A DNA stretch of 64,000 nucleotides from Otis tarda (taxonomy: Eukaryota; Chordata; Aves; Otidiformes; Otididae), in assembly GCA_026413225.1 (NCBI GenBank), contig CM048591.1, positions 6,587,001-6,651,000 of the forward strand, in the 5' to 3' direction. The translations under genes were made by a program, and so were the position numbers. Below, piece by piece: positions 1 through 12,199 of the stretch; the first letter of the stretch is position 1, and the number at the start of each line of letters is the position of its first letter. The notes under the pieces were generated by a model. That model did no database searches and was not told the origin of the DNA. It saw only the letters and a list, made by a program, of their open reading frames with translations.

Positions 1-2279
1 TTGTCTACAGGGAAAAAAAAAAAACAAACAAAACAAAACCAACAAAAAACCAAAAACCCAACTGAAAAAAACAAAACCCAGGAAGATGGGATGCAGAAAA
101 AGAATAGAACAGAATTAAGTCACCAAGGGCTGACTGGCTATTATGGCAAAATAAGTTATGGGCAGCCAACAGGCTTATAAAAATAGAAAGCTGAAGTCTT
201 TAGATTAAGATTTTATTTTAAAATTACAACATCAAATAATTGCTCTTGTTGTATTTTATTTCCTTTACTGCTTCATTGCTTGCATTATCATCTTACATGC
301 TAGGAGATAAATATCTTCAGGAATGAGGGAAGTGGCAATTCAGTGTTTAAATGATAACACCACATCTGATGATGTGCCCGTGCACGAGGTGTGGGACATC
401 TGGGTCTCCTTCTCTATGGAGGATGTCTCGGGGGCTTCTATCCTCCTTTGTAAGAGGGAATGCTGTTGAGGAAGTGGAAACATGCTTCATGCTCATCAGT
501 CCTCTACTGTATAGTTTGTGTAACTTCACTTTTTGAAAGAAATTCACATAAGAAATAGGGTCTAAAATCACACAATGAGGATAATTAATCAACAGAGCAG
601 CTTAAGGTTCTGGTGGATTCTCATTCAGTAGAGATCTTCAAGTGAAGATTAGCTGTTTTCTGTTTTGTCTACAGAAAGACACGCTCTTGGACTTGGAACA
701 TGATCAAAGTCAGGACATTCCCCTAGCCAGCATTATTACAGAGATTACAATATACTTCCTTGGTCTTACATTTTATGAATTCTTATTTTTGCAGTGTGCA
801 TTAGTGCATTCTAGCTCTTCATGTACATGGTTTACAAGGATTATTGTTGTCAGTGACATCAAACCTTCTAATACGAACAGTACATTTGGTACAAACAGGC
901 TCTGTCTCTACAAAGTGGCCTGGGAACACTTCTGGGCTCTGGGTAAGGATGTACAGCTTGCCTGTGGTTTTCCTCTCGGTTGGAACAAGACCTGAATTTG
1001 TACTAGTGCTTTCACTCTCTTCCTTCCCTTCTGTGCACTGATTTTCAGGGAAGGAAAAGAGGCAATCCAGCAGGACTGAAGTCATGGTGGGTCTGGCCAG
1101 CTTCCCTGGCTGGATAATTTGGGAAATCCAGACCTAGAGACATAACACTGGTTACATCATTGGTCATTTTAGTTTGGTCTCCATTCAATTATAATATCTT
1201 TTCCTGTCTTGAATATGTGTCCATCACCCTATTTGGCTGTCTTTATGCTCATCCTTTATTTACTCTTCCAGGAGACAGAGAAAGTCCCAGACTTCCCAGA
1301 TCTGACTGGGTAGGGTTTGATGCCAATACATAAGTAATGCCACAGAAGCATTACCAGTATACCATGATGCCTAGATAACTGGGCAGTTGACTTTGAAGGA
1401 ATAGAAGAGGGATGCATCCTTATGAATCCGAGCAACAGCCTGAAGAAATAATGAAAAGACTCCTATTGACTTTTGTATTGAATGAGACAGTTTAGGTACA
1501 GTCAGCATGTTTCCACTAAAAATTTTTTAATATATCAATAAGAGATTGTTGTGACACCAAGAATCCCTGTTGGGTCCATTCTTGTACATGAGAAAAAAAT
1601 GTACCATCATCATCTTAATGACTCCTTAGGCAGTTTCTCTGGGGATTTTTCACAATTTACTAGAACCACTCATTGGACAAGACTTTCTTTGAGACTTGTT
1701 GATACTTTCCTGCTTTCAGGAAATTTTGCAGTGGAATTTATTCCATCTTTTCAACCACACACAAAGTATTTCAATTGTTTAAATTGTATGTCTCAATATT
1801 TTTATGTTCTGAGAAAAGAGGCATCTTGTGACTGAATTCATGACATACCAACTCATGAATTTGATACCTTGCATGGTACATGTTTACTGCCTAGCAGGGA
1901 TCATGAAAGATTCCATTTCAGCCCAGATATCCTAACATCTTGCTGAATTTAGTGGAGAGGAGGAGGCATGAACTACTTTTAATGAATAGAAATAATTTCC
2001 TACTGGGACATGAATGATGACTGATTTAATCAGAGGTACCTAGGATATTCCCTTCATCTACTGGATAAGAAGATAAAGTTCCTTTTGACTTTCATAGCAA
2101 GTATGAAGTCACATATGTTCTAGGAGAACAAAAAAAAATGTAGATGAAATACTTATTTTCATTTTGTTCATTTTTGCCTTGAATTTTTACGTTTTAAAAT
2201 GGATCAGAATAGAAAATTATTTATTCTTTCTTCCAGTTACTAGAATTTTAGAGCTTGCCTTAACCAAACTTGGAGGGCT
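1..2279. other. Non-coding AT-rich spacer
   Basis: The first ~80 bases are an A-rich low-complexity run with CAAAA motifs. Beyond it I see only short frames (the longest is 117 codons, at 642-995) with no domain, no splice-site pattern and no codon bias. No repeat family is recognised in this stretch. Confidence 0.6.
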
Positions 2280-3204
2280 TGAACTTCACCTTTGCCAGTC
2301 TCAAAATTCTCAACAAAAGAAATCCTGTTAGAGCCATAACAGGATTGGGGCAAGACCAGACACAGCTGTTACCGAGGATAAAAAAAAAAGGCTCCAATCA
2401 GGAAAAATTAAAGAAATATCCTTTTGTCTTCACTTTTTTGAGCATTCAGATTTGATCTTTATTGGCATGAATGCAAAAGCATGTTATAAACTTAGAAGCC
2501 TGAAATTGCACAAAGTTAATTTCAAATTGCATATTCATTTAGAATAATCTGAATTTGCAAATCATGCTGTATTAGTAACTCCCATAGTTTACAAAAGGGA
2601 ATGATATGGCAGGAGAGATGTAATTATCCAAAGCAAACAACCAAATGAACAAGTACACATTTAAAGTAAAAACAAATTACCATGGACTCTGCAAGATCCT
2701 CATATAGGAAAACAAGTTTCACGAAAATAAAGAAATACAAATGCCAAGCATTTGAAATAATAAACAGAAAGAAGCCAAACTTAGCAAATTAGTTATTTGA
2801 AATTAGAAAAAAATAATTTTACTGGTTTATAGTTTGCCATCACATGCTGACTGTAGTAATCAGATAGGACTATTTCTTGGTGCCTAATGAACCACTGCTG
2901 TCTATGAATCACAGTTTTACTAATACTGACGTAACATAGCCATTTCTTTCCCAGTCAAAGATTTTACATTTTGGGGAGATACTTGTTTAACTTTAAAACT
3001 ATTCAGGGATAATAATTAAAGAGATCTTATTCCAATGCTTAACTGTGTTTGGAACAGGTTGCCTAGAAAGATTTTATAATTGCTATTATAACAAAGCAGC
3101 TTCTTAGGTGCTATGAATGTCTAAGTTAACACGAAAAATGTGTGTTATGGCTCTAACAAGATTTCTTTTGTTGAGGATTTTGAGACTGGCAAAGGTGATG
3201 TTCA
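2280..3204. repeat. 62-bp inverted repeat pair with ~0.8-kb spacer
   Basis: The left arm (2280-2341) and right arm (3143-3204) are reverse complements over 62 bp without gaps. By eye there are three mismatches, so about 95% identity. The left arm includes CACCTTTGCCAGTCTCAAAA and the right arm its complement. The spacer (2342-3142) is AT-rich, has no open frame of note and matches no family I recognise. The outer flanks show no clear target-site duplication, so a classical DNA transposon with terminal inverted repeats is not supported. Alternatives are a recent inverted segmental duplication or a locus maintained by hairpin-mediated conversion. A transcript across it could fold into a long hairpin, but nothing in the sequence shows that it is transcribed. 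Confidence 0.85.
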
Positions 3205-3254
3205 TATGTGTTATCATATGAAAGACTATGATAGCTGTAATCGTAGTCTTTCAT
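3201..3254. repeat. Two overlapping local hairpins beside the inverted repeat
   Basis: TTCATATG (3201-3208) pairs with CATATGAA (3215-3222) around a 6-base loop. ATGAAAGACTATGA (3218-3231) pairs with TCGTAGTCTTTCAT (3241-3254) around a 9-base loop, with one T/G mismatch that would be a wobble pair in RNA. The two stems share a few bases, so they compete. Both touch the outer edge of the right arm of the inverted repeat. Confidence 0.75.
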
Positions 3255-3664
3255 TGCTATATATTTTATATTGGCATACTCAGTTTACCTAGTTGTGCAG
3301 TACACATCATCTAGTTAGCGAGAGATTTATGAGTTCCCTGCCACAGTGCTCACTAAAGAAAAGCAAGAGAAACCCCTTTTGGTTTAGATAGTATGTGTGC
3401 CACTTAGTATATTGATAAATGGTTTGTAAGAGTGTCTTAAGAGTGAAAGAATTTCAGATTATACCTAAAAATTCTCCAGTCAGGAGTGTCAACCTTGAAG
3501 CTGCCTCTGAGGAACTGTAGGAAGATCTCGGAATGCTCGCTGGACAGGCCACCAATTAGCAGATAAAATTCAGTAGTAGTTAGTGCTCATGGGTAGGACC
3601 AGACACCCAGGATCAGGTATGCACAAGCACTTGGGCACCTCATTCCCACAGACTCAAAAGATTG
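3255..3664. other. Spacer, nothing recognised
   Basis: AT-rich single-copy-looking sequence between the hairpins and the SINE-like relic. No open frame, repeat or regulatory site can be supported. Confidence 0.5.
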
Positions 3665-3790
3665 TTATATCATCAAATCCTTTGAGAACCCAGGCCAAAG
3701 TAAATTGCCCAAGGTCACACAGAAAGCCTGTGGCAAAGTGAGAGACTCAACCCAGTTCTGCTGAGCCTCCTGCAACAACTTTAAGCATAA
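3665..3790 (-). mobile_element. Ancient MIR/CORE-SINE-like relic
   Basis: The segment TTGCCCAAGGTCACACAG at about 3706-3723, followed by a TGTGGCAAAG-like block and CAACCCAGTTCTG, is the reverse complement of the conserved core of MIR-type SINEs (the region reading as 'GTGTGACCTTGGGCAA' on the element's sense strand). Both ends fade into the background, as expected for a copy that predates bird radiation. The 3' tails of some L2/CR1-like LINEs share this core, so the family assignment is tentative. Confidence 0.55.
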
Positions 3791-5495
3791 GGCCACCCTT
3801 TTTGTCTTTCAGTACGCCTAAGATTGGGGCCCTTTTGCAATTTGTAGACACCAATAAAATTCCATGACACGCAGCATTAAAGAAAATCTGCTTCTATTTA
3901 TCCTCACTCCAAATAAAGTAAAATATCTTCCAGAGCTTTATTCTTGCTGGCAGGGTTCTCCCAAAACCCTCTCAGCTGCACATTTCAGGGTTGGTATTTA
4001 ATACTAGTGACACAGTTGCATTTCCATAATTCAGCTGTTCAATCAAGGTCCTCCACCTTTTTAAATGTGTAAGTCATAAATATGAAAAAAAAATAAATAC
4101 TATGTGCAATCTCTGCTGACTGAATTAAAAGTCTTAAAGAAACTTTCCATGCTATGAGGACTGTGAAGGATTTGGCAGAAACAGTGCCAACAATTAAAGC
4201 AGCCAGAGACAGATTAAATTTGCTGATGACAGCTCATTTCTGAGATGGTTACAGCAAAAGTCTGATAAAAGCTTATCTGAAATTCACAGTTTTGATGAGG
4301 CTTCGGCTTGTACCAGGAGAAAATGAAACACTTTAAATAGCATGTGATCCTAGGGAAAGGTCTGCTTGGTATTGTAGAGCAGAGCTAGGCATTCCTGCTG
4401 CAGTTAAGATCGTGAAGTATAACCCTTTGTTTTCACAGCAGGAAAAATAAGTCTAAACCATGTCTTGTAAGTGAAACCAAGGACAATTTCAATCTCCATA
4501 AAAAGGTTTCAATGTTTAAAAAAAAAGGAAAAAAAGAAAAAAAAAAGAAAGGAGGGGGGATATTTGAACCAACAGAATAATAAATACTTTTTATTCTTAT
4601 ATTTAATGGGAGGAAGAATCAGCCCTCTCAATGTATTGTGAATTCCTTGAAGTCAGATATAATAACCTATTGAGGGGAATAGCCCTGGTACCTCTCCGGT
4701 GTAAAGCACACCTCCACACATGAAGCATTTCGGGAGAACCAGCTGAGCCCTGAAGACTGCGCTCGGTTTGTCTTAACTCATGTAGGTCTATGCGATTCCT
4801 GCCCCGAGCCCTGTACCAGCAGCTCTGCAGCTCTCTGTAAGAGTTCGCACTGGAAAGGTTAGTAGAAAAATGAAAATGCTGCCTCTAGTCCCCTGGGCTG
4901 AGCATAAATACGAGATTTTAATCAACTCCAATTGTTTCTTACTCTGCTTTCCATAGGTAAAATGCTAGTACGGTGTACAGCAGATTCATTTCACAGAAAA
5001 AAAAAGCCAGAAATAGGTAGACAGATGTTATTCCAGGCAGTAATCAAGACCATGGAGACATTAAATGAAACAGAGCTAACTAAACACAAACTGATGAAGA
5101 AAAACACTTTTGCACACATGGTACAAACAGACAGTGGGATTCATTGTCATAGGACCAAGGATTTAGGCATAGTTCTTAAAGTTATTAGATACTTAAATAG
5201 CCAACATATTCTCTAGAGGTTATTTAAAGGGCTTTCAGAAAAAAATATTAAATGTCTCTGACAGAAATTAGTAGGAAGGATATCAAAGAGTTTTTTTTTT
5301 CAAGCCTGAGCAATGTCTAACTTACAGCCAATAGGTAGAGAACACTTATGGAAAAAAACCCACTCAGCTTCATCCACAAATGGCTTTTTTGTACGTTTCC
5401 CTGCACGGCCTATTTTAACTCCTGTCAGATTAATCCTCTTTCTGATCTAGGAAGACACAGCTTGTGCTTGTTAAATTCTGCCCAAAAGGATTTAA
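3791..5495. other. Spacer with purine run and small CpG cluster
   Basis: A purine-rich run of A and AAG lies at about 4516-4560. Several CpGs occur within 4690-4810 in otherwise CpG-poor sequence. No gene or recognised repeat is visible; the 94-codon frame at 4932-5216 has no protein-like features. Confidence 0.5.
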
Positions 5496-5592
5496 GAAAA
5501 AGGGGGAAGGGAGAAGAAGAAAAAGGGGGAAGGGAGAAGAAGAAGAAGAAGAAGAAGAAGAAGAAGAAGATGAAGAAGAAGAAGAGGAAGCA
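5496..5592. repeat. Purine minisatellite plus (GAA)n microsatellite
   Basis: A 23-bp purine unit occurs twice in tandem (5496-5518 and 5519-5541) and runs into about 16 GAA/AAG triplets with one TGA interruption near 5571. Frames through it encode only Lys/Glu/Arg or Ser/Phe homopolymers and are not genes. Confidence 0.9.
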
Positions 5593-8393
5593 ATAAACTT
5601 TTTGAACTGAAAATGCAAAGTTGCTTAAAGCTGTAGCATACAGACTCATCACTTTCGTATACTGCATTTTATATATTAGATTACTCACACAGGGATTTAA
5701 CTAGGAACATATCTTTTATTAAAATCGTATAAATAAAAACATGTCCTTCTGCCCTCTAGCATGTTTACAGATGCATTTATTTATTTTACAATATTCTATT
5801 TAATTAAAGATCTACTGTTAGAAGAATAAAACTTTCTCAGATGCTTATACCTCCAAGATAGAGCTGGGTAGGTTTGCAGTGGCACAACCGACAACTAAAC
5901 CCACAGCTGGCACACCTGATTTGTGCAGAAGTTAACAGTTTTACAGTTGTGTTATCAATTAAACGGGGACTTAGAAAGTCAGCATTCAGTAAATTTTAAT
6001 ATCTCCCTGGCTGTATCTCAGCTTGGGAAACATTTACTTTTATTCAGAGCAACCCAGGCAGAAATGCAAGAGGAAAATTGAAATGTGGACATGAACTTTG
6101 GCTTATTTGGCCCTCCAGAGAAAACATAAGGAGGAAAATTTGAATGAGCCAAACTTTGTCAGGGCGCCTGATGTACAGTTTTTTTGGTTTTACTCTAGGA
6201 TCACCTTCGATTCATGAGTTAACCCGTCTATGGTAAAGAGCTTTCATTCACATCCTAGTGGCCATTCGCTGCTCTGCAATTCTGATACCTCTGCATCAGA
6301 GTTTCATGTGAGATTGCTCCAGACAAGGAGTGCACACACTTTTCCAATATACAAAATGTGCCAAAATTTTCTATGTTATTTTGATGTTATTTTCAACTAC
6401 TGACCAGTTCTGACTTTCCTGTGGATGAAACGTGATTTCCCCCTGAAACATTGTGTTCAGATTTTTTAAATTGTAAAATTTAAATTTTTTACAGTTTTTT
6501 TTTTACACTGTTTAAAATGTAACTGCATGTAGGTTTCGGATTTCTATTTGGAGCTGATACATTTCAGGTGACTTTGAAATCAAGGTTTTTTGGGGGATAT
6601 TTTTGGTTACATAAAGCGAATATGGGGATTTAGTCTTCTGTGTAACAGACTAACCTCTTACTATGTATATAGGCACTATTAAAAAAATATCTTTTGTTCA
6701 TAATTCTTCTATGAATTATAATTCTGCTTTGAAATTCTACATAATCTTTCTGTAAAGTAATATAAAGACTACAATTCAAAGAAAAATAGAAAATAAAATG
6801 AGTGTTCCCTGTGTAACTCTAGCCAAATGCCTTATTGCACAGTCAATATTGCATAATGTTTAATTACATTATTTTTTTTTCTTCAGAATTTTGTGGGAAG
6901 CATGGAGAAACAATTGAACTTTATCCAATTTTTATTTCCAAAATTAGGTAAATGATTCATTTCTGAAAATTTCATGGAAAAAAAAATGTAAGAAACAGTA
7001 AATTCATAAGTCAAATAAAAAAAAAATCAGGCTAAACCAGGTTTATAAAATTTTAAAACCAACAAAAAAAAATAGAATTTAATCTTTTAATATACAGTTA
7101 TCTATTCAATTATAATTATAAGGTTACATTATAATGTTACAATATATACTCTGAAAAATATGGCAAGGCTTCTTCAGGTAATTTTCCAGAGAAATATAAA
7201 GTCCTAGTTTAGTTTTCCCTATATATTTTCTATTGTGCATCAGAAAATCATAAAAAAAAATACATATTTACAAGCAGGATTTATTTTCAGAAAAGTTCAG
7301 ATAGGGATTAATTTACTCTTTTACTTTATTTAACTTCTATATTCCTTTTTTTTTAGCTAGGAAAAACAAACAAAAACAAAAAGAGAAAACAAAATTATAA
7401 ACTGAAATTTCTGACAAGTTCATTTGTACTTCCCCAAAAAAACAAAAACAAACAAAAAAAAACAACAAAAAAGAATGGCATTATTATATCTCAGAATGTG
7501 ACATTATCTGTTCATTTTACTACTCCTGTACATGAATACATGTAAACAGAAATATGTAAAGGCAGAGTAGCTATACTTAGAACAGAAAAATGCCATACTC
7601 ATTACATGATGGGCATGCTCCTCTCATTGTAATTCCTTTGTGCATCAGTAATAACCTGTTTTTATAAGCAAGGTAGTCAGGCAAATCCGTATATCTGTGA
7701 ACAAATGCAAGAACTTAATATTTAAAAAAAATCAATTGACTTTGTTACATCACAAGATGTCAACTTGGTTGACACTGTTTTATCAGACCGAAAAATAGAT
7801 TTGTTAAAAATTAATACTTACAAAATATTATTTGATGTTGTTTTATTATTAAAACAGTATATTTATCTTTAAGCTAAAGCAGCTAGGATTGTATTTTTTT
7901 CCCCCATTTCTCAAATTTTATATTTAGTTTTCCCTATTTAAAATTTTTACTTTACTTCATTCTCTTTTTAAACCTGTTTATCTTTTACATTTTAACACTT
8001 CATCAATTTCTAATTTCTTTCCAATTTTAAAAGGGAAAATATAAAGAAACACAAGGATTTTGTCACTTCATTACTTTCTGGACATAGAAAAGATTTTGAA
8101 CAATTAAAGGTATCAAGGCACTCTATTTCAGATTGTTTTTTCTGTTTATCATTTTCTTGATACTGAAGAAATTTTAAAAATCTAGAAGTAGCAAAGTCAA
8201 GGAAATGACACAGAAAATCACAAAATATTAACAAATTGCAACTTTTTTATATACTTTGTATTTAAAAAGATCTAATAGGAAGAAAAACATCACAATAATT
8301 ATCTTTTTTTTTTTCCTTTCTGTTAAGCATAAACCAAAAATAAGCATATGTTTTAAAAAGAAACATAAAAATGTTCCAGCATGACATCCTTCT
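5593..8393. other. AT-rich spacer
   Basis: Strongly AT-rich sequence with many short A and T tracts, notably the CAAA-rich blocks at about 7362-7390 and 7434-7472. No coding frame, recognised transposon or RNA gene is visible. Confidence 0.6.
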
Positions 8394-9417
8394 TCCCACA
8401 CAACATCCTTCTCTCTAAACTGGAGAGACATGGCTTTGATGAATGGACCACTCGGTGGATAAGGAGTTGGCTGGATGGCCACACTCAGAGAGTGGTGGTC
8501 AACGGCTCAATGTCCAACTGGAGACCAGTCACAAGTGGCGTCCCTCAGGGGTCCGTGTTGGGCCCGGCCCTGTTCAACGTCGGCGACATGGACAGTGGGA
8601 TAGCGCACACCTTCAGCAAGTTCACCAACGACACCAAGCTGTGTGGTGCCGTCGACACGCTGGAAGGGAGGGATGCCATCCAGAGGGACCTTGACAGACT
8701 GGAGAGGTGGGCCCATGCCAACCTCATGAAGTTCAACCAGGCCAAGTGCAAGGTCCTGGATGTGGGTTGTGGCAATCCCAGGCACAAATACAGGCTGGGA
8801 GGAGAATGGATTGACAGCAGCCCTGAGGAGAAAGACTTGGGAGTGCTGGTGGACGAGAAGCTCAGCATGAGCCAGCAATGTGCCCCTACGGCCCCAAAGG
8901 CCAACCGCATCCTGGGCTGCATCAAGAGGAGCGTGGCCAGCAGGTCAAGGGAGGTGATTCTCCTCTTCTATTCTGCCCTGCTGAGACCCCACCTGGACTA
9001 CTGTGTCCAGTTCTGGAGCCCCCAACATAAGAAGGACATGGAACAGTTGGAGAAGGTCCATAAGAGGGCCATGAGGATGATCAGAGGGCTGGAGCACCTT
9101 TCCTGTGAGGACAGGCTGAGAGAGTTGGGGCTGTTCAGCCTGGAGAAGAGAAGGCCCCGGGGAGACTTGATAGTGGTCTCAAGGGGGCCTACAAGAAAGA
9201 TGGGGAGAGGCTGTTCAGTAGGGCCTGTTGTGACAGGACAAGGGGTAATGGTTTTAAAATAGAGGGGAGTAGATTTAGATTAGATATTAGGAAAAATTTT
9301 TTTACAATGCGAGTTGTAGAACACTGGCCCAGGTTGCCCAGAGAGGTGGTGGATGCCCCATCCCTGAAAACGTTTAAGGCCAGGCTGGATGAGGCTCTGA
9401 GCAACCTGATCTAGTTG
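8394..9417 (+). pseudogene. CR1 ORF2 remnant (reverse transcriptase, C-terminal part)
   Basis: The frame open at 8381-9262 carries the RT region [14 protein letters not shown] (about residues 53-66) and the later block [18 protein letters not shown], both typical of CR1 ORF2. Comparison with the related copies here suggests about four residues are lost just after ALFN. The catalytic FADD-type box reads FTND (in [10 protein letters not shown]), so one of the metal-binding aspartates is gone. A short deletion near 9175-9180 (the FQYL segment seen in other CR1s) shifts the frame. The natural ending (LDEALSNLI then stop, near 9412-9417) is therefore in another frame. The fragment cannot encode an active enzyme. 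Any mobility in the past depended on the parent element. Confidence 0.9.
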
Positions 9418-9509
9418 GGGATGTCCCTGCTCCTTGCAGGGCGGTTGGACTAGATAACCTTTGAAGGTCTCTTCCAACCCAAACCGTACTATGATTCTAT
9501 GATTCTATG
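8394..9509 (+). mobile_element. CR1 LINE, 5'-truncated, ~1.1 kb
   Basis: This is a CR1 non-LTR retrotransposon fragment. It begins inside the reverse-transcriptase domain at a CCCACACAACATCC motif and runs to the CR1 3' end, finishing with the tandem octamers TATGATTCTATGATTCTATG. The CR1 3' UTR words AACCTGATCTAGTTGGGGATG and TTGCAGGGCGGTTGGACTAG-type sequence are present (9400-9460). Local GC and CpG content are well above the flanks. No convincing target-site duplication was found, which is usual for CR1. The 5' truncation is typical of incomplete reverse transcription at insertion. Confidence 0.95.
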
Positions 9510-11397
9510 TCATTTAACATCTAATCTGTGGTGGCAAAGTAATAGAGAACAAGTTAGTATATTAATCTGAAGAGTTCTTGAGAAGAACAAGTGAAGTTCT
9601 ACGTTTGCCCAGTCCACACAGGTAAAGGTGGGTAGAGATCTTTGTTTATGTGTTTGGTGGCATGGGAACGGAAAGAGTTATAGCATTTTTTTAACCTATT
9701 ACATGATACACCTACTAATGAATAACAAAACTGCAAAACTGCACTGAACTTTCTTTTACATAGTAAATTCACATCCCAATTTATAAGCTGCTCTTTCAGA
9801 GATCAGGTGTTCAAGGGTTTCAATTACCAACATAGTATTTTTTAACTTCATTGAATCGTTTTGTTTTGTTTTGTTTTTTTTTCCAGATAATTTAGCATGT
9901 GGATTTTGCTTTGTTTTCCTTTTTTTTTCCTGCAACCTCAACCTCATGTAATTTATATTCTTCTCACATATTCATACTCTGTTTTTTTTTTTTTGTCTTG
10001 TCTAAACTGTAATATTGTAAAATATTGTTGAAGGGGAAAGAATATACATACTTCTACCAATGATACTGACTGGACATTGAAAGTAACTCTACATGCAAAA
10101 TTTTCATTTTATTTTCTTTGTGTATTTTAATGGGCTAATTTCTTCCACCTGTCAAGCTACTTCTGTAGCTTTTCTGTGCTACTACAAAATACATCTTTGC
10201 AGTTGTTCTTTCATCTGCATTAGCAACATTTTCCCAGCATAAGAGCACCTCTGTGCTAATAAGCTAGTTTCAAAACAATTGAGTTCATAGCTTTTTCTTT
10301 TGCAATTGCGTATGTTTGTACTTTTTTTTCTTTCTATGGCCAGTGCATTAAAAAAAAAAAAAAAAGCAGGGAGAGTCAATAATTTATCTATAATAATAAA
10401 TAATGTCCAATGCTCAGAATCTTTATAGGGCTTTGATCTGTTAGTGGGTTGTACCTCATTGGGGGATTGACAGCAAATATTATACTTCTCTTGAATTTCA
10501 CACCTGATACAATAGAAGACCACAGCTCATATACCTGATTTCCCAAGCTTCCAACCTCATTGTTGCCCAGAGGGGAAATTTCTTCCTAGCCTACCTCAGC
10601 AAATGGTAGGTTTATATCACAAAATATGAGGATTTATGCTCCAATCTATTCCATAGCATGATTAGACTAAAAAAAAAAATTCATTTGAGGAGCAGAGTTA
10701 ATGTGCAGTTAACAGTTTTACTATATCTTACCTATTTGTCCAGAATTTAGTGAGATCTCCTAAAAATATAAGTAGGACTGTAGCAAGCAGGCATTCAACC
10801 TTACTGAACCTGAGTAAAGGAGGAGTTACAACAACAGTGTAAGATCTTATCATAGTGCTTGCCATAACCTCAGAAGATCTATCTGTCAGTTGCTGGTCAT
10901 CTTAACAGTGTGGATGAATATATATCAAAAATAAGTGAGCAAAAACCCTACGAACTTTATTTCCCTTTTTGCTGGCATGAGGGCTGTGAAAAAAAGACTT
11001 ATTTGGAGGAATGCTAGTACTAAATTAAGTAAGCCACTAAGACTGGCATGGGGGCAGACTCTTCTGATGGCTGTGTAGGGTCAAGGGGGGCATACACCTA
11101 CTTATTCAGGCTGAGTAGAAGAGCAGCACGAATGTGTTTATGGTCTTGTCACAAATGCTCCTTTGCACTTCTAACAGCTTTTTAACTGCTACAGGATTGA
11201 CTCCAGTGATTGGTCTGGTGCACTGAAGAGTGGTCTGCAGTGACTACATCAAATGATAATTAGATAAGAGTCATCTCCACTGTGTTCAGCAACCTAAAAG
11301 CAGAGTGTCTGTTCTAAATCAGCCATGTGTACTACCTGTAAAATCAACGGAACACCAAACAGTGAATGGAACGATGGATCCTTTTAGGGAGATGGTT
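9510..11397. other. Spacer with poly-T/poly-A tracts
   Basis: AT-rich sequence with T tracts near 9859-9930 and 9981-9995 and an A tract at about 10349-10366. No gene or additional recognised repeat. The 113-codon frame at 10182-10523 is interrupted by a Phe homopolymer from the poly-A run and is treated as chance. Confidence 0.55.
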
Positions 11398-12199
11398 ATA
11401 GAATCACAGAATCATAGAATCATAGAATGGTTAGAGTTGGAAGGGACCTTCAAAGGTCATCTAGTCCAACCCCCCTGCAAGAAGCAGGGACATCCCTGAC
11501 TAGATGAGGTTGCTCAGAGCCTCATCCAGCCTGGCCTTGAACATTTCCAGGGATGGGGCATCCACCACCTCTCTGGGCAACCTGTTCCAGTGCTCTACAA
11601 CTCTCATTGTAAAAAATTTTTTTCTAATATCTAATCTAAACCTACCTCCTTCTAATTTAAACCCATTACCCCTTGTCCTATCACAACAGGCCCTACTGAA
11701 CAGCTTCTCCCCATCTTTCCTGTAGGCCCCCTTGAGGTATTGGAAGACTGCTATCAGGTCTCCCCGGAGCCTCCTCTTCTCCAGGCTGAACAGCCCCAAC
11801 TCTCTCAGCCTGTCCTCATAGGAGAGGTGCTCCAGCCCTCTGATCATCTTGGTGGCCCTCCTCTGGACCCTTTCCAACTGGTCCATGTCTTTCTTGTGTT
11901 GGGGATTCCAGAACTGGACACAGTACTCCAGGTGGGGTCTCACCAGGGCAGAGTAGAGGGGCAGAATCACCTCCCTCGACCTGCTGGCCACGCTCCTCTT
12001 GATGCAGCCCAGGATGCGGTTGGCCTTCTGGGCCGCAAGGGCGCATTGCCAGCTCATGTTGAGCCTCTCGTCTACCAGCACTCCCAAGTCTTTCTCCTCA
12101 GGGCTGCTGTCAATCCATTCTCCTCCCAGCCTGTATTTGTGCCTGGGATTGCCACAACCCACATCCAGGACCTTGCACTTGGCCTGGTTGAACTTCATG
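11398..12199 (-). mobile_element. CR1 LINE, 5'-truncated, ~0.8 kb
   Basis: On the minus strand this is the 3' 800 bp of a CR1. The plus strand shows repeated ATAGAATCA octamers at the left edge (11398-11428), the antisense of CAACCCCCCTGCAAGAAGCAG-type 3' UTR, and then antisense ORF2. Homology to the copy at 8394 stops exactly after GGTTGAACTTCATG at 12199. It is among the least decayed CR1s in the window, with its coding part uninterrupted. It faces the 8394 copy in tail-to-tail orientation. Confidence 0.95.
11500..12199 (-). pseudogene. CR1 ORF2 C-terminal fragment, frame still open
   Basis: The open frame 12228-11500 has 242 codons. The first ten ([10 protein letters not shown]) come from host flank; the remaining 232 are CR1 reverse-transcriptase C-terminus ending in DEALSNLI and a stop. 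Recognisable blocks are [15 protein letters not shown] (about residues 46-60), [20 protein letters not shown] (about 85-104), [18 protein letters not shown] and [11 protein letters not shown] near the end. The palm with the FADD catalytic box and the endonuclease are absent through 5' truncation, so it has no enzymatic capacity. The open frame probably reflects youth, not function. Confidence 0.85.

Noticed and set aside
642..1085. Overlapping 117- and 88-codon frames on opposite strands
   Set aside because: No domain, no exon boundaries and no codon bias; such lengths are expected by chance in 64 kb.
3040..3080. CR1-like words (TTCCAATGCTTAAC, GGAACAGGTTGCC)
   Set aside because: The two words correspond to opposite CR1 strands and have no supporting flank, so chance similarity is more likely than a CR1 fossil.
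5425..5688. Frames encoding long Lys/Glu, Ser or Phe runs
   Set aside because: They are translations of the GAA microsatellite and its complement in different frames, not genes.
8507..8925. Minus-strand frames of 123 and 126 codons
   Set aside because: They are antisense shadows of the CR1 reverse-transcriptase sequence on the plus strand.
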